DNA of 37,612 bases, from contig JAOTRV010000035.1 in NCBI GenBank assembly GCA_030247575.1, positions 1 through 37,612 on the forward strand. Reading direction: 5' to 3'. The DNA is from Sulfuritalea sp. (GTDB lineage: Bacteria > Pseudomonadota > Gammaproteobacteria > Burkholderiales > Rhodocyclaceae). The position numbers and the translations under genes are program-made. The notes under the pieces are model-generated. The model saw nothing but the letters and a program-made list of their open reading frames with translations, did no database searches and was not told where the DNA came from. This document shows positions 10,526 to 17,879 of the stretch, one piece after another (the stretch's first letter is position 1; every line of letters starts with the position of its first letter).

Positions 10526-10534
10526 ATTTTAGCA
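10526..10534 (-). promoter_or_regulatory. Candidate extended -10 promoter for gyrA
   Basis: Reading the minus strand, TGCTAAAAT lies about 52 bases upstream of the gyrA ATG at 10474. It matches an extended -10 element (TGn followed by a near-consensus hexamer). No good -35 hexamer is seen 16-18 bases upstream, which is compatible with extended -10 promoters. This intergenic space is shared with the divergent deaminase gene starting at 10591. The assignment is by pattern only. Confidence 0.4.
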
Positions 10535-10590
10535 TGCGGAGATAGCCCCGACAGGTTGTCCCCGACCACCAAATCTGGTTGAATCAGCGC

Positions 10591-11934
10591 ATGAATACGC
10601 CCTCTGCTCCAGCCGTCACGCCCGAAGATATAGACCTCCTGATCCGGCCGGAGTGGATCATTCCCATCGAGCCCGCGGGGGTCACTCTATCCGGGCACGC
10701 CCTGGCGATTCGCGACGGGCGGATCGTGGCCCTGTTGTCCGATGAGGAAGCCCTGCAACGCTTCCGTCCACGGCAAACCCTGGATTTGCCGGGCCAGGTA
10801 TTGCTGCCCGGCCTCGTGAACCTCCACACCCACGCCGCGATGAGCCTGCTGCGCGGCTACGCCGACGACCTGCCCCTGATGCGCTGGCTTGGCGAACGCA
10901 TCTGGCCGGCCGAATCGCGTCACGCCGGGCCGGATTTCGTGCGGGACGGAACCCTGCTGGCGTGTGCCGAAATGGTGCGTGGCGGCATCACCACCTTCAA
11001 CGACATGTACTTCTTTCCCGATGCCGCCGCCGAGGCCGCCAGGCGGATCGGCATGCGCGCCGTGCTTGGCATCGTCGTGATCGAGTTTCCGACCCGCTAC
11101 GCCGCCGATGCCGACGATTATCTGGCCAAGGGACTGGCCATCCGCGACGCGTCGAAGGACGATCCGCTGCTGAGCTTCTGCCTCGCTCCGCACGCACCCT
11201 ACACCGTGGCGGACAAGACTTTCCGCACCATCGCCACGCTCGCCGGACAGTTGGAAATCCCGGTCCATGTGCATCTGCATGAAACCAACCACGAAATCGA
11301 GGAAAGCCTCAAGCAGCACGGTGTGCGCCCCATCGAGCGGCTGCGCCGCCTCGGCCTCCTCGGGCCGCAACTGATCGCCGTGCACGCCGTGCACCTCGAT
11401 GCGGCGGAAATCGATCTGCTGGCGCACGAAGCCTGCCATCTGGCCCACTGCCCGACGTCCAACCTGAAACTGGGCAGCGGCATCCCGCCGATGGCGGCGA
11501 TCCAGGCGCGCGGACTGAATTTCGGCCTCGGCACCGACAGCGCCGCATCGAACAACCGTCTCGACCTGTTTCATGAAATGCGCCATGCCGCACTGCTGGC
11601 CAAGGGAGCGAGCCGGAACGCCGAAGTACTCGACGCGCACCGGACACTGGAAGCCGCCACGCTGGGGGGCGCCCGGGCGCTGGGACTGGACCGGCGCATC
11701 GGCTCTCTCGTGCCCGGCAAGGCGGCCGACCTCTGCGCCGTACGTCTCGACGAATGGCTGATCCAGCCTTGCTTCGACCCGGCTTCCCATTTGGTATATG
11801 TCGCCGGACGTGAACAGGTAACCCACACCTGGGTTGAGGGCAAAATGGTAATGAGCAACGGTGTTCCGGCGCAAATCGGCATTTCGGAATTGCTTGACGT
11901 CGCAGGTTTGTGGCATACTCGCCTGACGTCCTGA
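10591..11934 (+). CDS. mtaD: Amidohydrolase, MtaD/TRZ-ATZ family (5'-methylthioadenosine / S-adenosylhomocysteine deaminase-like)
   Basis: 447 residues from the ATG at 10591. An in-frame TTG at 10579 would add four residues, and neither start has a strong ribosome-binding site. Metal-ligand motifs of the amidohydrolase superfamily are present: LPGLVNLHTHAAMSLLRG, a histidine in VHVHLHETNHE, AHCPTSNLKLGSG and the aspartate segment FGLGTDSAASNNRLDLF. Family members deaminate methylthioadenosine, S-adenosylhomocysteine or adenosine. The precise substrate cannot be read here. The position between gyrA and ompA-ubiG-gph recurs in betaproteobacteria, where it may relate to SAM by-product recycling next to the methyltransferase UbiG. 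That link is an inference. Confidence 0.88.
   Translation: MNTPSAPAVTPEDIDLLIRPEWIIPIEPAGVTLSGHALAIRDGRIVALLSDEEALQRFRPRQTLDLPGQVLLPGLVNLHTHAAMSLLRGYADDLPLMRWLGERIWPAESRHAGPDFVRDGTLLACAEMVRGGITTFNDMYFFPDAAAEAARRIGMRAVLGIVVIEFPTRYAADADDYLAKGLAIRDASKDDPLLSFCLAPHAPYTVADKTFRTIATLAGQLEIPVHVHLHETNHEIEESLKQHGVRPIERLRRLGLLGPQLIAVHAVHLDAAEIDLLAHEACHLAHCPTSNLKLGSGIPPMAAIQARGLNFGLGTDSAASNNRLDLFHEMRHAALLAKGASRNAEVLDAHRTLEAATLGGARALGLDRRIGSLVPGKAADLCAVRLDEWLIQPCFDPASHLVYVAGREQVTHTWVEGKMVMSNGVPAQIGISELLDVAGLWHTRLTS
11890..11919 (+). promoter_or_regulatory. Candidate sigma-70 promoter for the OmpA-family gene
   Basis: TTGCTT (11890-11895) and CATACT (11914-11919) are separated by 18 bases, inside the last codons of the upstream deaminase gene. 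An alternative -35, TTGACG, overlaps at 11894. Transcription from here would give an 80-90 base leader before the ATG at 12006. Pattern-based only. Confidence 0.3.
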
Positions 11935-12005
11935 CGCCATGTTGCGGTCGGGGAAAAATTGAAACATCGAACTCCGTCACACTTAAACCCAACAAAGGGG
12001 GGACC

Positions 12006-12677
12006 ATGATCAAAAGCGCCAAATATTCTCTGCTGCTCGCCACTCTGCTCGGACTTTCCGCTTCCGCCTTCGCCCAGACGCCTGGTATCGACACCAAAGG
12101 CGCCGTGGGCTATGCCGTCGATACGCGCGGCACCGTATGGAAGAACGGTACCGGCCTGTGCTGGCGCACCGGCTACTGGACCCCGGCCATGGCCGTGGAA
12201 GAATGCGATCCGGATCTGGTGAAGAAGGCTGCGCCGGCCACCCGCGCAATTACCGCTGCGCCGGCCGCCGCCGCTGCCGCCGTGAAGCCCGCCGCGCAGA
12301 AGGTGACCCTCGCCGCCGACGCCCTGTTCGACTTCGACAAGGCCGTTCTGCGTGCCGAAGGCAAGTCCAAGCTGGACAAGCTGTCGAGCGACATCAAGGG
12401 CATCAAGCTCGAAGTGATCATCGCCGTCGGCCACGCCGACCGCTTCGGCACCGACGCCTACAACCAGAAGCTCTCCGAAAAGCGGGCCGAAGCCGTCAAG
12501 GCCTATCTGGTCAGCAAGGGTGTCGAGCCGAACCGCGTCTACACCGAAGGCAAGGGCAAGAAGCAGCCGATCACGAAGGCCGACCAGTGCAAGGGCCCGA
12601 AGAGCAAGAAAGTCATCGAGTGCCTGCAACCCGACCGTCGCGTCGAAATCGAAGTCATCGGTACCAAGGCCAAGTAA
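12006..12677 (+). CDS. ompA: OmpA-family outer membrane / peptidoglycan-associated protein
   Basis: 223 residues. A signal peptide (MIKSAKYSLLLATLLGLSASAFA, cleavage before QTPG) precedes a short region with two cysteines (GLCWRTGYW, EECDPD) and an Ala/Pro-rich linker (about residues 70-98). The C-terminal OmpA domain follows: ALFDFDKAVLRAEGKSKLDKL, GHADRFGTDAYNQKLSEKRA, VYTEGKGKKQPIT and QPDRRVEIEV. This domain binds peptidoglycan. There is no N-terminal eight-stranded barrel, so this is the small betaproteobacterial type, probably periplasmic and attached to or near the outer membrane. An AAAGGGGGG stretch just upstream of ACCATG supplies the ribosome-binding site. A strong terminator follows directly, so it is probably an abundant single-gene transcript. 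Confidence 0.9.
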   Translation: MIKSAKYSLLLATLLGLSASAFAQTPGIDTKGAVGYAVDTRGTVWKNGTGLCWRTGYWTPAMAVEECDPDLVKKAAPATRAITAAPAAAAAAVKPAAQKVTLAADALFDFDKAVLRAEGKSKLDKLSSDIKGIKLEVIIAVGHADRFGTDAYNQKLSEKRAEAVKAYLVSKGVEPNRVYTEGKGKKQPITKADQCKGPKSKKVIECLQPDRRVEIEVIGTKAK

Positions 12678-12693
12678 TACCGCCTGACTCCGG

Positions 12694-12722
12694 AAAAAGC
12701 CCTGCCCCGCAGGGCTTTTTTT
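12694..12722 (+). terminator. Rho-independent terminator after ompA
   Basis: A perfect stem GCCCTG/CAGGGC (12699-12704 with 12710-12715), extended by A/T pairs, surrounds a five-base loop CCCCG and runs into seven T residues. It lies 17 bases after the ompA stop codon. Confidence 0.93.
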
Positions 12723-12780
12723 CTTGCGTCTCCGCCCTTTCGGGCGGCGACGGTATCCAAGGCCCACCCGGGACGCCAAC

Positions 12781-13488
12781 ATGAATCCAGGCAGCAACGC
12801 CGATCCGCGCGAACTCGACAAGTTCGGGGAACTCGCCCATCGCTGGTGGGACCCGAACTCGGAATTCCGCCCCCTGCACGACATCAATCCGGCACGACTG
12901 GCATGGATCGACAGTCACGCCGGGCTCGCCGGCAAGCGCGCCATCGACGTCGGCTGCGGTGGGGGCCTGCTCAGCGAGGGCATGGCCGCCCTCGGCGCGC
13001 AGGTTACCGGCATCGACCTGTCCGAGAAAGCGCTCGGCATCGCCCGCCTGCACCTCTACGAGAGCGGCCAGGTGGTCGACTATCGCCTGATTTCGGCCGA
13101 AGCCATGGCAACGGAGGCTCCGGCCGGTTTCGACCTCGTCACCTGCCTTGAAATGCTCGAACACGTGCCCGATCCGGCAAGCACCGTGGCGGCTTGCGCC
13201 CGGCTCGTCAAGCCTGGCGGGCAGGTGTTTCTCTCCACCATCAACCGCAATCCCAAGGCCTATCTGCTTGCGGTGGTCGGCGCCGAATATGTCTTCAACC
13301 TGCTGCCGCGCGGCACCCATGAATACACACGCTTCCTCAAGCCGGCCGAACTCGCGCGCCTGTGTCGCGACGCCGGGCTGGAAGTGCTGGAAATCACCGG
13401 CTTGCGCTACAACCCGCTCAAGCGCGACGCGTCGATCGGCGCCGACACCGACGTGAACTACCTGCTCAGGGCCCGGCGCAATGCCTGA
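12781..13488 (+). CDS. ubiG: Ubiquinone biosynthesis O-methyltransferase
   Basis: 235 residues. Class I SAM methyltransferase with motif [17 protein letters not shown], the acidic residue in [18 protein letters not shown] and the segment [14 protein letters not shown]. The UbiG N-terminus ([27 protein letters not shown]) and the region [19 protein letters not shown] match the family closely. It catalyses both O-methylations in ubiquinone synthesis. The ATG at 12781 was chosen over upstream in-frame codons because the conserved N-terminus begins there and the upstream residues come from the terminator region. Its last 8 bases overlap gph. Confidence 0.95.
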   Translation: MNPGSNADPRELDKFGELAHRWWDPNSEFRPLHDINPARLAWIDSHAGLAGKRAIDVGCGGGLLSEGMAALGAQVTGIDLSEKALGIARLHLYESGQVVDYRLISAEAMATEAPAGFDLVTCLEMLEHVPDPASTVAACARLVKPGGQVFLSTINRNPKAYLLAVVGAEYVFNLLPRGTHEYTRFLKPAELARLCRDAGLEVLEITGLRYNPLKRDASIGADTDVNYLLRARRNA

Positions 13489-14140
13489 GGCGATCCTCTT
13501 CGACCTCGACGGCACGCTCGCCGATACGGCACCCGATCTCGGCGGCGCCCTCAACCGGTTGCTGCAGGAACAGGGGCGCAGCCCCCTGCCGATGGACGAG
13601 CTCAGGCCGCATGTCTCTTCCGGCGCGCGCGGCCTGATCGGCGCCAGTCTAGGCATCACCCCCGCCGACCCCGGATATCTCGAACTGCAGCAGCGATTTC
13701 TGGCCATCTACCAGGAAGCCCTGTGCGTCGGCACCCGCCTGTTCGCAGGCATGGCCGAGCATCTCGACCAGCTCGAAACCCGGGGGATTCCCTGGGGCAT
13801 CGTCACCAACAAGTCGCAGCGCTTCGCCATTCCCCTGATGGAAGGCCTCGGCCTGCGCCAGCGCTCTGCCTGCATCGTCTGCGGCGACAGCGCCCGGCGC
13901 GCCAAACCCCACGGCCACCCCATGCAGCTCGCCAGCGCCGTGATCGGAATCGCCGCGGCGGACTGCATCTACGTCGGCGACGACGAACGCGACGTCATCT
14001 CCGGCCGCGTCGCCGGCATGACCACCATCGTCGCCGCCTGGGGCTACCTCGGCGCGGGCAAGCCTCCCGCAAGTTGGGGCGCCGACGCCATTGCCGCCTC
14101 GCCGCAGGATATTCTCGGTTTTGCCGCCGCAAACCGGTAA
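13481..14140 (+). CDS. gph: Phosphoglycolate phosphatase, HAD family
   Basis: 219 residues. HAD motif I is [17 protein letters not shown], motif II the threonine in WGIVTNKSQ, motif III the lysine in RRAKPHGHP and motif [11 protein letters not shown]. The cap inserted after motif I is of the Gph type. It dephosphorylates 2-phosphoglycolate, for example that formed during repair of oxidative DNA damage. The 8-base overlap with ubiG indicates co-translation. In this lineage ubiG-gph is a standard pair, and some homologues in the same position (MupP-like) act on MurNAc-6-phosphate. The sequence alone does not decide between them. Confidence 0.88.
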   Translation: MPEAILFDLDGTLADTAPDLGGALNRLLQEQGRSPLPMDELRPHVSSGARGLIGASLGITPADPGYLELQQRFLAIYQEALCVGTRLFAGMAEHLDQLETRGIPWGIVTNKSQRFAIPLMEGLGLRQRSACIVCGDSARRAKPHGHPMQLASAVIGIAAADCIYVGDDERDVISGRVAGMTTIVAAWGYLGAGKPPASWGADAIAASPQDILGFAAANR

Positions 14141-14186
14141 AATGGTGCTTGCAATCCGCAGATCAGGCGCCATCTGATTTGCACCA
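14138..14186 (+). promoter_or_regulatory. tmRNA upstream region: candidate -10 and imperfect hairpin
   Basis: TAAAAT at 14138-14143 overlaps the gph stop codon and could be a -10 element for ssrA. It is followed by an imperfect inverted repeat: TGGTGC at 14143-14148 pairs with GCACCA at 14181-14186, with an inner CAGAT/ATCTG stem. The hairpin ends six bases before the mature tmRNA 5' end. It could be a processing signal or a weak terminator of gph. No good -35 was found. Confidence 0.35.
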
Positions 14187-14192
14187 TCCAAG

Positions 14193-14554
14193 GGGGGCGA
14201 CATGGCTTCGACATGGGTGACAAAGCATGCAGGGCATACCGAGGATCCGGGTACCTCGTAAATCCATCTGGAAAGCACTAACTGCCAACGACGAGCGTTT
14301 CGCTCTAGCCGCTTAATTGCGGCTGGCTTCCGAACTGGTTTGCTTCTGGGCCAGGCAGCGCAAGCTGCATCGGAATCATATACAGGAGATAAGGCTGTGC
14401 GGAGTCGCGATGCACGGTTCGAAAATTCAGCGAATCGCCTGCAACCAGCCTGTCCGTCGGCGTGTTGCGGGTTAAATCAAACGACGCGGCTAAGTATGTA
14501 GAACTGTATGTGGCGCACTTATGGACGCGGGTTCAATTCCCGCCGCCTCCACCA
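14193..14554 (+). ncRNA. ssrA: Transfer-messenger RNA (tmRNA)
   Basis: A 362-base single-piece tmRNA. The 5' end GGGGGCGACATGG pairs with CGCCTCC near the 3' end, giving a seven-base-pair acceptor stem with one G-U pair. The T-arm GGTTCAATTCC and an encoded CCA (14552-14554) complete the tRNA-like part. The reading frame starts at GCC 14284 and ends at TAA 14314-14316, giving the tag ANDERFALAA, the classical betaproteobacterial ssrA tag. tmRNA rescues stalled ribosomes and adds a degradation tag. It is followed by its own terminator. Confidence 0.97.
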
Positions 14555-14562
14555 TCAAATCG

Positions 14563-14591
14563 AAGACCGGACCTGCCTCCGGTCTTTTTTT
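14563..14591 (+). terminator. Rho-independent terminator after tmRNA
   Basis: Stem AGACCGG (14564-14570) with CCGGTCT (14579-14585), an eight-base loop and a run of seven T residues. It begins nine bases after the tmRNA CCA end. Confidence 0.92.
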
Positions 14592-14608
14592 GCGCTTCGC
14601 AAACGCGC

Positions 14609-14642
14609 AAAAAGAAGGCGGCTCCCATCGCTGGGAGCCGCC
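14609..14642 (-). terminator. Terminator of the minus-strand tRNA-Thr
   Basis: An 11-base perfect stem, GGCGGCTCCCA at 14617-14627 with TGGGAGCCGCC at 14632-14642, encloses a four-base loop. Read on the minus strand it is followed by a T-rich tail (TTCTTTTT). It lies 7 bases beyond the 3' end of the tRNA. Confidence 0.8.
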
Positions 14643-14649
14643 TGGATAC

Positions 14650-14725
14650 TGGTGCCGGCAACCGGATTCGAACTGGTGACCTACCGCTTACAAGGCGGTT
14701 GCTCTACCATCTGAGCTATGCCGGC
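14650..14725 (-). tRNA. tRNA-Thr (anticodon UGU)
   Basis: On the minus strand a 76-base cloverleaf starts GCCGGCATAGCTCAG and ends GTTGCCGGCACCA with CCA encoded. The acceptor stem GCCGGCA/TGCCGGC is perfect. The anticodon arm CCGCCTTGTAAGCGG places TGT in the anticodon position, and the T-arm contains GGTTCGAATCC on the sense-equivalent strand. It decodes ACA (and other Thr codons by wobble). It converges with tmRNA and has its own promoter and terminator. Confidence 0.96.
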
Positions 14726-14735
14726 TACGGAGCGA

Positions 14736-14763
14736 ATTATAACGGAGCCGATCCGCTATAAAC
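14736..14763 (-). promoter_or_regulatory. Promoter of tRNA-Thr
   Basis: A perfect -10 hexamer TATAAT lies on the minus strand at 14741-14736, ten bases before the tRNA 5' end at 14725. The -35 candidate GTTTAT (14763-14758) is 16 bases upstream. The stretch just after the -10 (TCGCTCC) is GC-rich, as in stringently controlled stable-RNA promoters. That regulatory reading is an inference. Confidence 0.7.
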
Positions 14764-14791
14764 TTCCTCTTCGCCCTATCCGACGTCGCTC

Positions 14792-16318
14792 ATGGTCGCC
14801 AGTTCAACTCCGCCCCAAGCCATGCATCTGCTGGTCATCGCCGCATCCGGCAAGGTCGCGGAACGTCTGCTTCCGGTCTTCGCAGCGGCGGACAAGGCCT
14901 GTGAGTTTCATCGCACCGACAATCCGGCCGGGCTGCTCGAGGCTTTGCGCGAGCAACCGTGGGATGCCGTGCTCTACATTCCGGGTCTTCCCTCGCTTTC
15001 GGTAAAAGCCGCGGTGCAGCAGATAGATGCCGCCGGCTTCGACCTGCCGCTGATAGTCGTGGCCGGCCCCGACGACGAACGCGCAATGCAGCCGGCGATG
15101 AAGGCCGGGGCGCGCGACGTGATCGATGCCGACCGACTGGAACGGCTGATTCCCGCCGTCGAGCGCGAAGTGCGCGAAGCGCGCCATCGCGCCGACCACC
15201 GCGCCGCGCTGGAAATGCTCAATGAAAGCCAGGCGCGTTTCGACGCGCTGGCATCCAACCTGCCCGGCATGCTGTTTCATTTGCGGCGCGACGTCGAGAG
15301 CGGGTATCGATTTCTGTTCGTCAGCGAAGGCTGCCAGAAGCTCTTCGGCTTCAAGCAGCAGCACTTGCTGGCTTCGGCCAACCGACTGTTCGACGCCTTC
15401 GACGTCGAAAAGGGGAAAAGCCTCGAGAGCGCCCTGGCCAAGTCCGCCGCCAACGGCACGCTGCTCAACTGGGAGGGCCGCACCCGCGTTCGCAGCCGGC
15501 ATAAATGGATCAACCTGCGGTCGACGCCCTATCGTTTCGATTCGGGGGTCGTCGAATGGCGCGGGATCGCCACGAACATTACCGAAAGCAAGGAGAGCGA
15601 AACCGAGCTGCGCGCCTCGCGGCAGCAGTTGGCCGAGCTTTCGACCCACCTCGAGGCGGTCAAGGAAGAAGAGCGGGAACGTATCTCGCGCGACATCCAC
15701 GATGAGCTCGGCTCGATTCTGGTTTTTCTGAAAATCGAGGCCGCGTACCTGGCCGCCAAGCTGCCCAAGGGCGCCGACCAGCTGCGCGAAAAGGCGCACT
15801 CGATCGAACATCTGCTCGACCAGGCGATGAGCACGGCGAGCCGTGTCGCCCGCGAATTGCGCCCCGGCATTCTCAAGGAATTCGGTCTGCCCGCCGCCAT
15901 CGAATGCCAGGCGGAGGACTTCACACAGCGCTTCGGCATCCCCTGCCGCGTGCAATGCGACGAGGACGGCATCGAGCCGGAGGCCGACACTTCGCTGGCC
16001 TTGTTCCGCATCGCCCAGGAGGCGCTGACCAATGTCGCGAAACATGCGCACGCGTCGCTGGTCGTCATGCGTTTGCGCCGCGAACGCGGTAACATCGTGC
16101 TCGAAATCAGGGACAACGGACGCGGCATTTCGGAGGTGGATATGCAGAAGCCGAAGTCCTTCGGCCTGCGCGGAATCCGCGAGCGGGTATTGAGCCTTGC
16201 CGGCGAGTTTTCCGTTGAACCGGCGGAACACGGCGGCACTCACATCATCCTGCGCGTTCCGGAACGGGCAGATGTGGAACCTCCGAGCGAAGAGGAATTG
16301 CAGCGCAATTTGTTCTAA
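14792..16318 (+). CDS. NarL-type sensor histidine kinase with degenerate receiver and PAS domains
   Basis: 508 residues, no membrane segment, so cytoplasmic. Residues about 12-125 fold like a response-regulator receiver, but the phospho-acceptor position is Tyr62 (PWDAVLYIPG, against PWDVFLLDVSMP in its partner regulator). This looks like a pseudo-receiver. A PAS domain follows at about 145-265 (FLFVSEGCQKLFGF, WRGIATNITESKESE). The kinase core is of the HisKA_3 type: phospho-accepting His303 in ERERISRDIHDELGSIL, N-box ALFRIAQEALTNVAKHA and G-box DNGRGI. A shorter start is possible at 14822. The cognate regulator starts two bases after the stop. The signal sensed is unknown. Confidence 0.87.
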   Translation: MVASSTPPQAMHLLVIAASGKVAERLLPVFAAADKACEFHRTDNPAGLLEALREQPWDAVLYIPGLPSLSVKAAVQQIDAAGFDLPLIVVAGPDDERAMQPAMKAGARDVIDADRLERLIPAVEREVREARHRADHRAALEMLNESQARFDALASNLPGMLFHLRRDVESGYRFLFVSEGCQKLFGFKQQHLLASANRLFDAFDVEKGKSLESALAKSAANGTLLNWEGRTRVRSRHKWINLRSTPYRFDSGVVEWRGIATNITESKESETELRASRQQLAELSTHLEAVKEEERERISRDIHDELGSILVFLKIEAAYLAAKLPKGADQLREKAHSIEHLLDQAMSTASRVARELRPGILKEFGLPAAIECQAEDFTQRFGIPCRVQCDEDGIEPEADTSLALFRIAQEALTNVAKHAHASLVVMRLRRERGNIVLEIRDNGRGISEVDMQKPKSFGLRGIRERVLSLAGEFSVEPAEHGGTHIILRVPERADVEPPSEEELQRNLF

Positions 16319-16320
16319 CC

Positions 16321-16962
16321 ATGGCCGACAAAATCCACGTTCTTATTGCCGACGACCATGCCATTGTGCGGCAGGGTCTGAAACAGATTCTTTCCGAAAC
16401 CGAGGACCTGCTCGTCACCGGCGAGACCGACGATGGCGCCGAAGCCCTGCAGCTCGCCCGGCAGCAGCCTTGGGACGTCTTTCTGCTCGACGTCTCGATG
16501 CCCAACCGCAATGGCATCGATACCCTCAAGGCGCTGAAGAAGGAGTTTCCGCGCCTGCCGGTGCTGATCCTGAGCATGCATCCCGAGGAACAATACGCGG
16601 TGCGCGCGCTGAAGGCCGGCGCCTCGGGCTACCTGACCAAGCAGAGCGCGCCCGAACTGCTGGTCACCGCGATTCGCCAGGTCGCCTCGGGCCAGAAGTA
16701 CCTGAGCCCGGCCGTCGCGCAGCAACTGGCGGAAGCGATATCCGACAATTCCGACAAGTCGCCCCACGAGCGGATCACCGACCGCGAGTACCAGGTGCTG
16801 GTGCTCATTTCCACCGGCAACACGCTGACGCAGATCGCCGAAAAGCTCAACCTCGGCGTTGCCACCGTCAGCACCTACCGGGCGCGGCTGCTCGAAAAAA
16901 TGGGCCTGAAGAGCACAGCGGAGCTGATCCGCTACGGCCTCGAGCATGGACTGGCGGAATGA
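16321..16962 (+). CDS. Response regulator, NarL/FixJ family
   Basis: 213 residues. The receiver domain has the acidic pocket Asp11-Asp12, phospho-acceptor Asp57 (FLLDVSMPNRNG), the Ser of LILSMH and the Lys of SGYLTKQSA. The C-terminal LuxR-type helix-turn-helix is at about 148-210 (ITDREYQVLVLISTGNTLTQ, then EKLNLGVATVSTYRARLLEK). It is co-transcribed with the preceding kinase and is its evident phosphotransfer partner. It should bind DNA as a dimer and regulate transcription. Targets are not visible. The CBS protein gene 120 bases downstream may belong to the same group. Confidence 0.92.
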   Translation: MADKIHVLIADDHAIVRQGLKQILSETEDLLVTGETDDGAEALQLARQQPWDVFLLDVSMPNRNGIDTLKALKKEFPRLPVLILSMHPEEQYAVRALKAGASGYLTKQSAPELLVTAIRQVASGQKYLSPAVAQQLAEAISDNSDKSPHERITDREYQVLVLISTGNTLTQIAEKLNLGVATVSTYRARLLEKMGLKSTAELIRYGLEHGLAE

Positions 16963-17081
16963 CCGGAATGGCCCATAATCGGTCGCGCCAACCGGAAGCC
17001 GGCCATCTGCGACATACTGGCGAAAAAAGCGCGTAATACCGGCCCGCTGCGGCCGGCCCGACAACGAGAGGAGGAGTCGAC

Positions 17082-17513
17082 ATGAAAACAATGAAACAAC
17101 TGCTGGAAGAGCGTCCGCGGACACCGGTTGCCGTGTCGCCCGACGACTCCGTGTTCTCTGCCCTCGAACTCATGGCCAAGCACGAGATCGGCGCCGTGCT
17201 GGTGATGAACGGCGGCCAGCTCGTCGGCATCTTCAGCGAGCGCGACTATGCCCGCAAGATCATTTTGCTGGGCAAGGCGTCGAAGGACACTCAGGTGCGG
17301 GAAATCATGACCGAGAAGGTACTCTACGTCCTCCCCCACCAAACCACCGACGAGGCCATGGCGCTGATGACCGAGAAGCACATTCGCCATCTGCCCGTGC
17401 TCGACTCCTCGCAGAAGCTCATCGGCATGGTGTCGATCGGCGATCTGGTGCGGGAAACCATCTCGGAACAGGCCTTCCTGATCAAGCAACTGGAGCAGTA
17501 CATCGCCGGCTGA
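17082..17513 (+). CDS. CBS-pair domain protein
   Basis: 143 residues made up almost entirely of two CBS motifs: about 8-65 (PVAVSPDDSVFSALELMAKH, then GAVLVMNGGQLVGIFSERDYAR) and about 72-130 (DEAMALMTEKHIRHLPVLDS, then LIGMVSIGDLV). Such stand-alone pairs bind adenine nucleotides and act as energy or redox sensors for a partner protein. No partner domain is fused here. A strong ribosome-binding site (GAGAGGAGGAG) precedes the ATG. The function in this organism is unknown. Confidence 0.9.
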   Translation: MKTMKQLLEERPRTPVAVSPDDSVFSALELMAKHEIGAVLVMNGGQLVGIFSERDYARKIILLGKASKDTQVREIMTEKVLYVLPHQTTDEAMALMTEKHIRHLPVLDSSQKLIGMVSIGDLVRETISEQAFLIKQLEQYIAG

Positions 17514-17531
17514 CGCGGACGGGAACGCGAC

Positions 17532-17756
17532 ATGGAAGCCAATGATGCCAGCGATGCTCCGGAGGTTTTGCAGGCGCGCCTGATCGACTTGCGCACCGAG
17601 CATCGCGATCTCGACGACGCGATCAGCCGGCTCACGCTGGCGCCGCCGGACGACCAGTTGCTGCTGAGGCGGCTGAAGAAGCGCAAGCTGCTGATCAAGG
17701 ACCGCATTTCGGCGCTGGAGCGCATGCTCGATCCCGATCCCGACCAATACGCTTGA
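17532..17756 (+). CDS. DUF465 (YdcH-like) small protein
   Basis: 74 residues, predicted as two helices (VLQARLIDLRTEHRDLDDAI and DDQLLLRRLKKRKLLIKDRI). The conserved basic run LKKRKLLIKDRI followed by an acidic helix end is the DUF465 signature. The N-terminal ~10 residues are acidic and variable. It starts 18 bases after the CBS gene and is probably co-transcribed. The molecular function of the family is not established. Confidence 0.8.
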   Translation: MEANDASDAPEVLQARLIDLRTEHRDLDDAISRLTLAPPDDQLLLRRLKKRKLLIKDRISALERMLDPDPDQYA

Positions 17757-17840
17757 GCGCCGCCGCGCGGCCGCCTTGGGGTTGCCCGGCGGTGGCGCAA
17801 TCAAAAACATGGAGCCGCGCGAGCGGCGAACCGCAATCAC

Positions 17841-17867
17841 CCCCCTTCCCGAGAAGGGGGACGGGGG
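17841..17867. repeat. Palindromic C-run/G-run repeat, single arm
   Basis: CCCCCTTC (17841-17848), a four-base loop CCGA and GAAGGGGG (17853-17860), then ACGGGGG. It resembles one arm of the double palindrome at 25472-25576 and lies in the 123-base gap before metY. It looks like a member of an intergenic palindromic repeat family. Confidence 0.55.
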
Positions 17868-17879
17868 AAAAGTAGTCCG

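Noticed and set aside
14193-14725. tmRNA/tRNA-Thr region as an integration site of a genomic island
   Set aside because: No integrase, no duplicated tRNA or tmRNA 3' end is seen nearby, and the flanks are ordinary genes.
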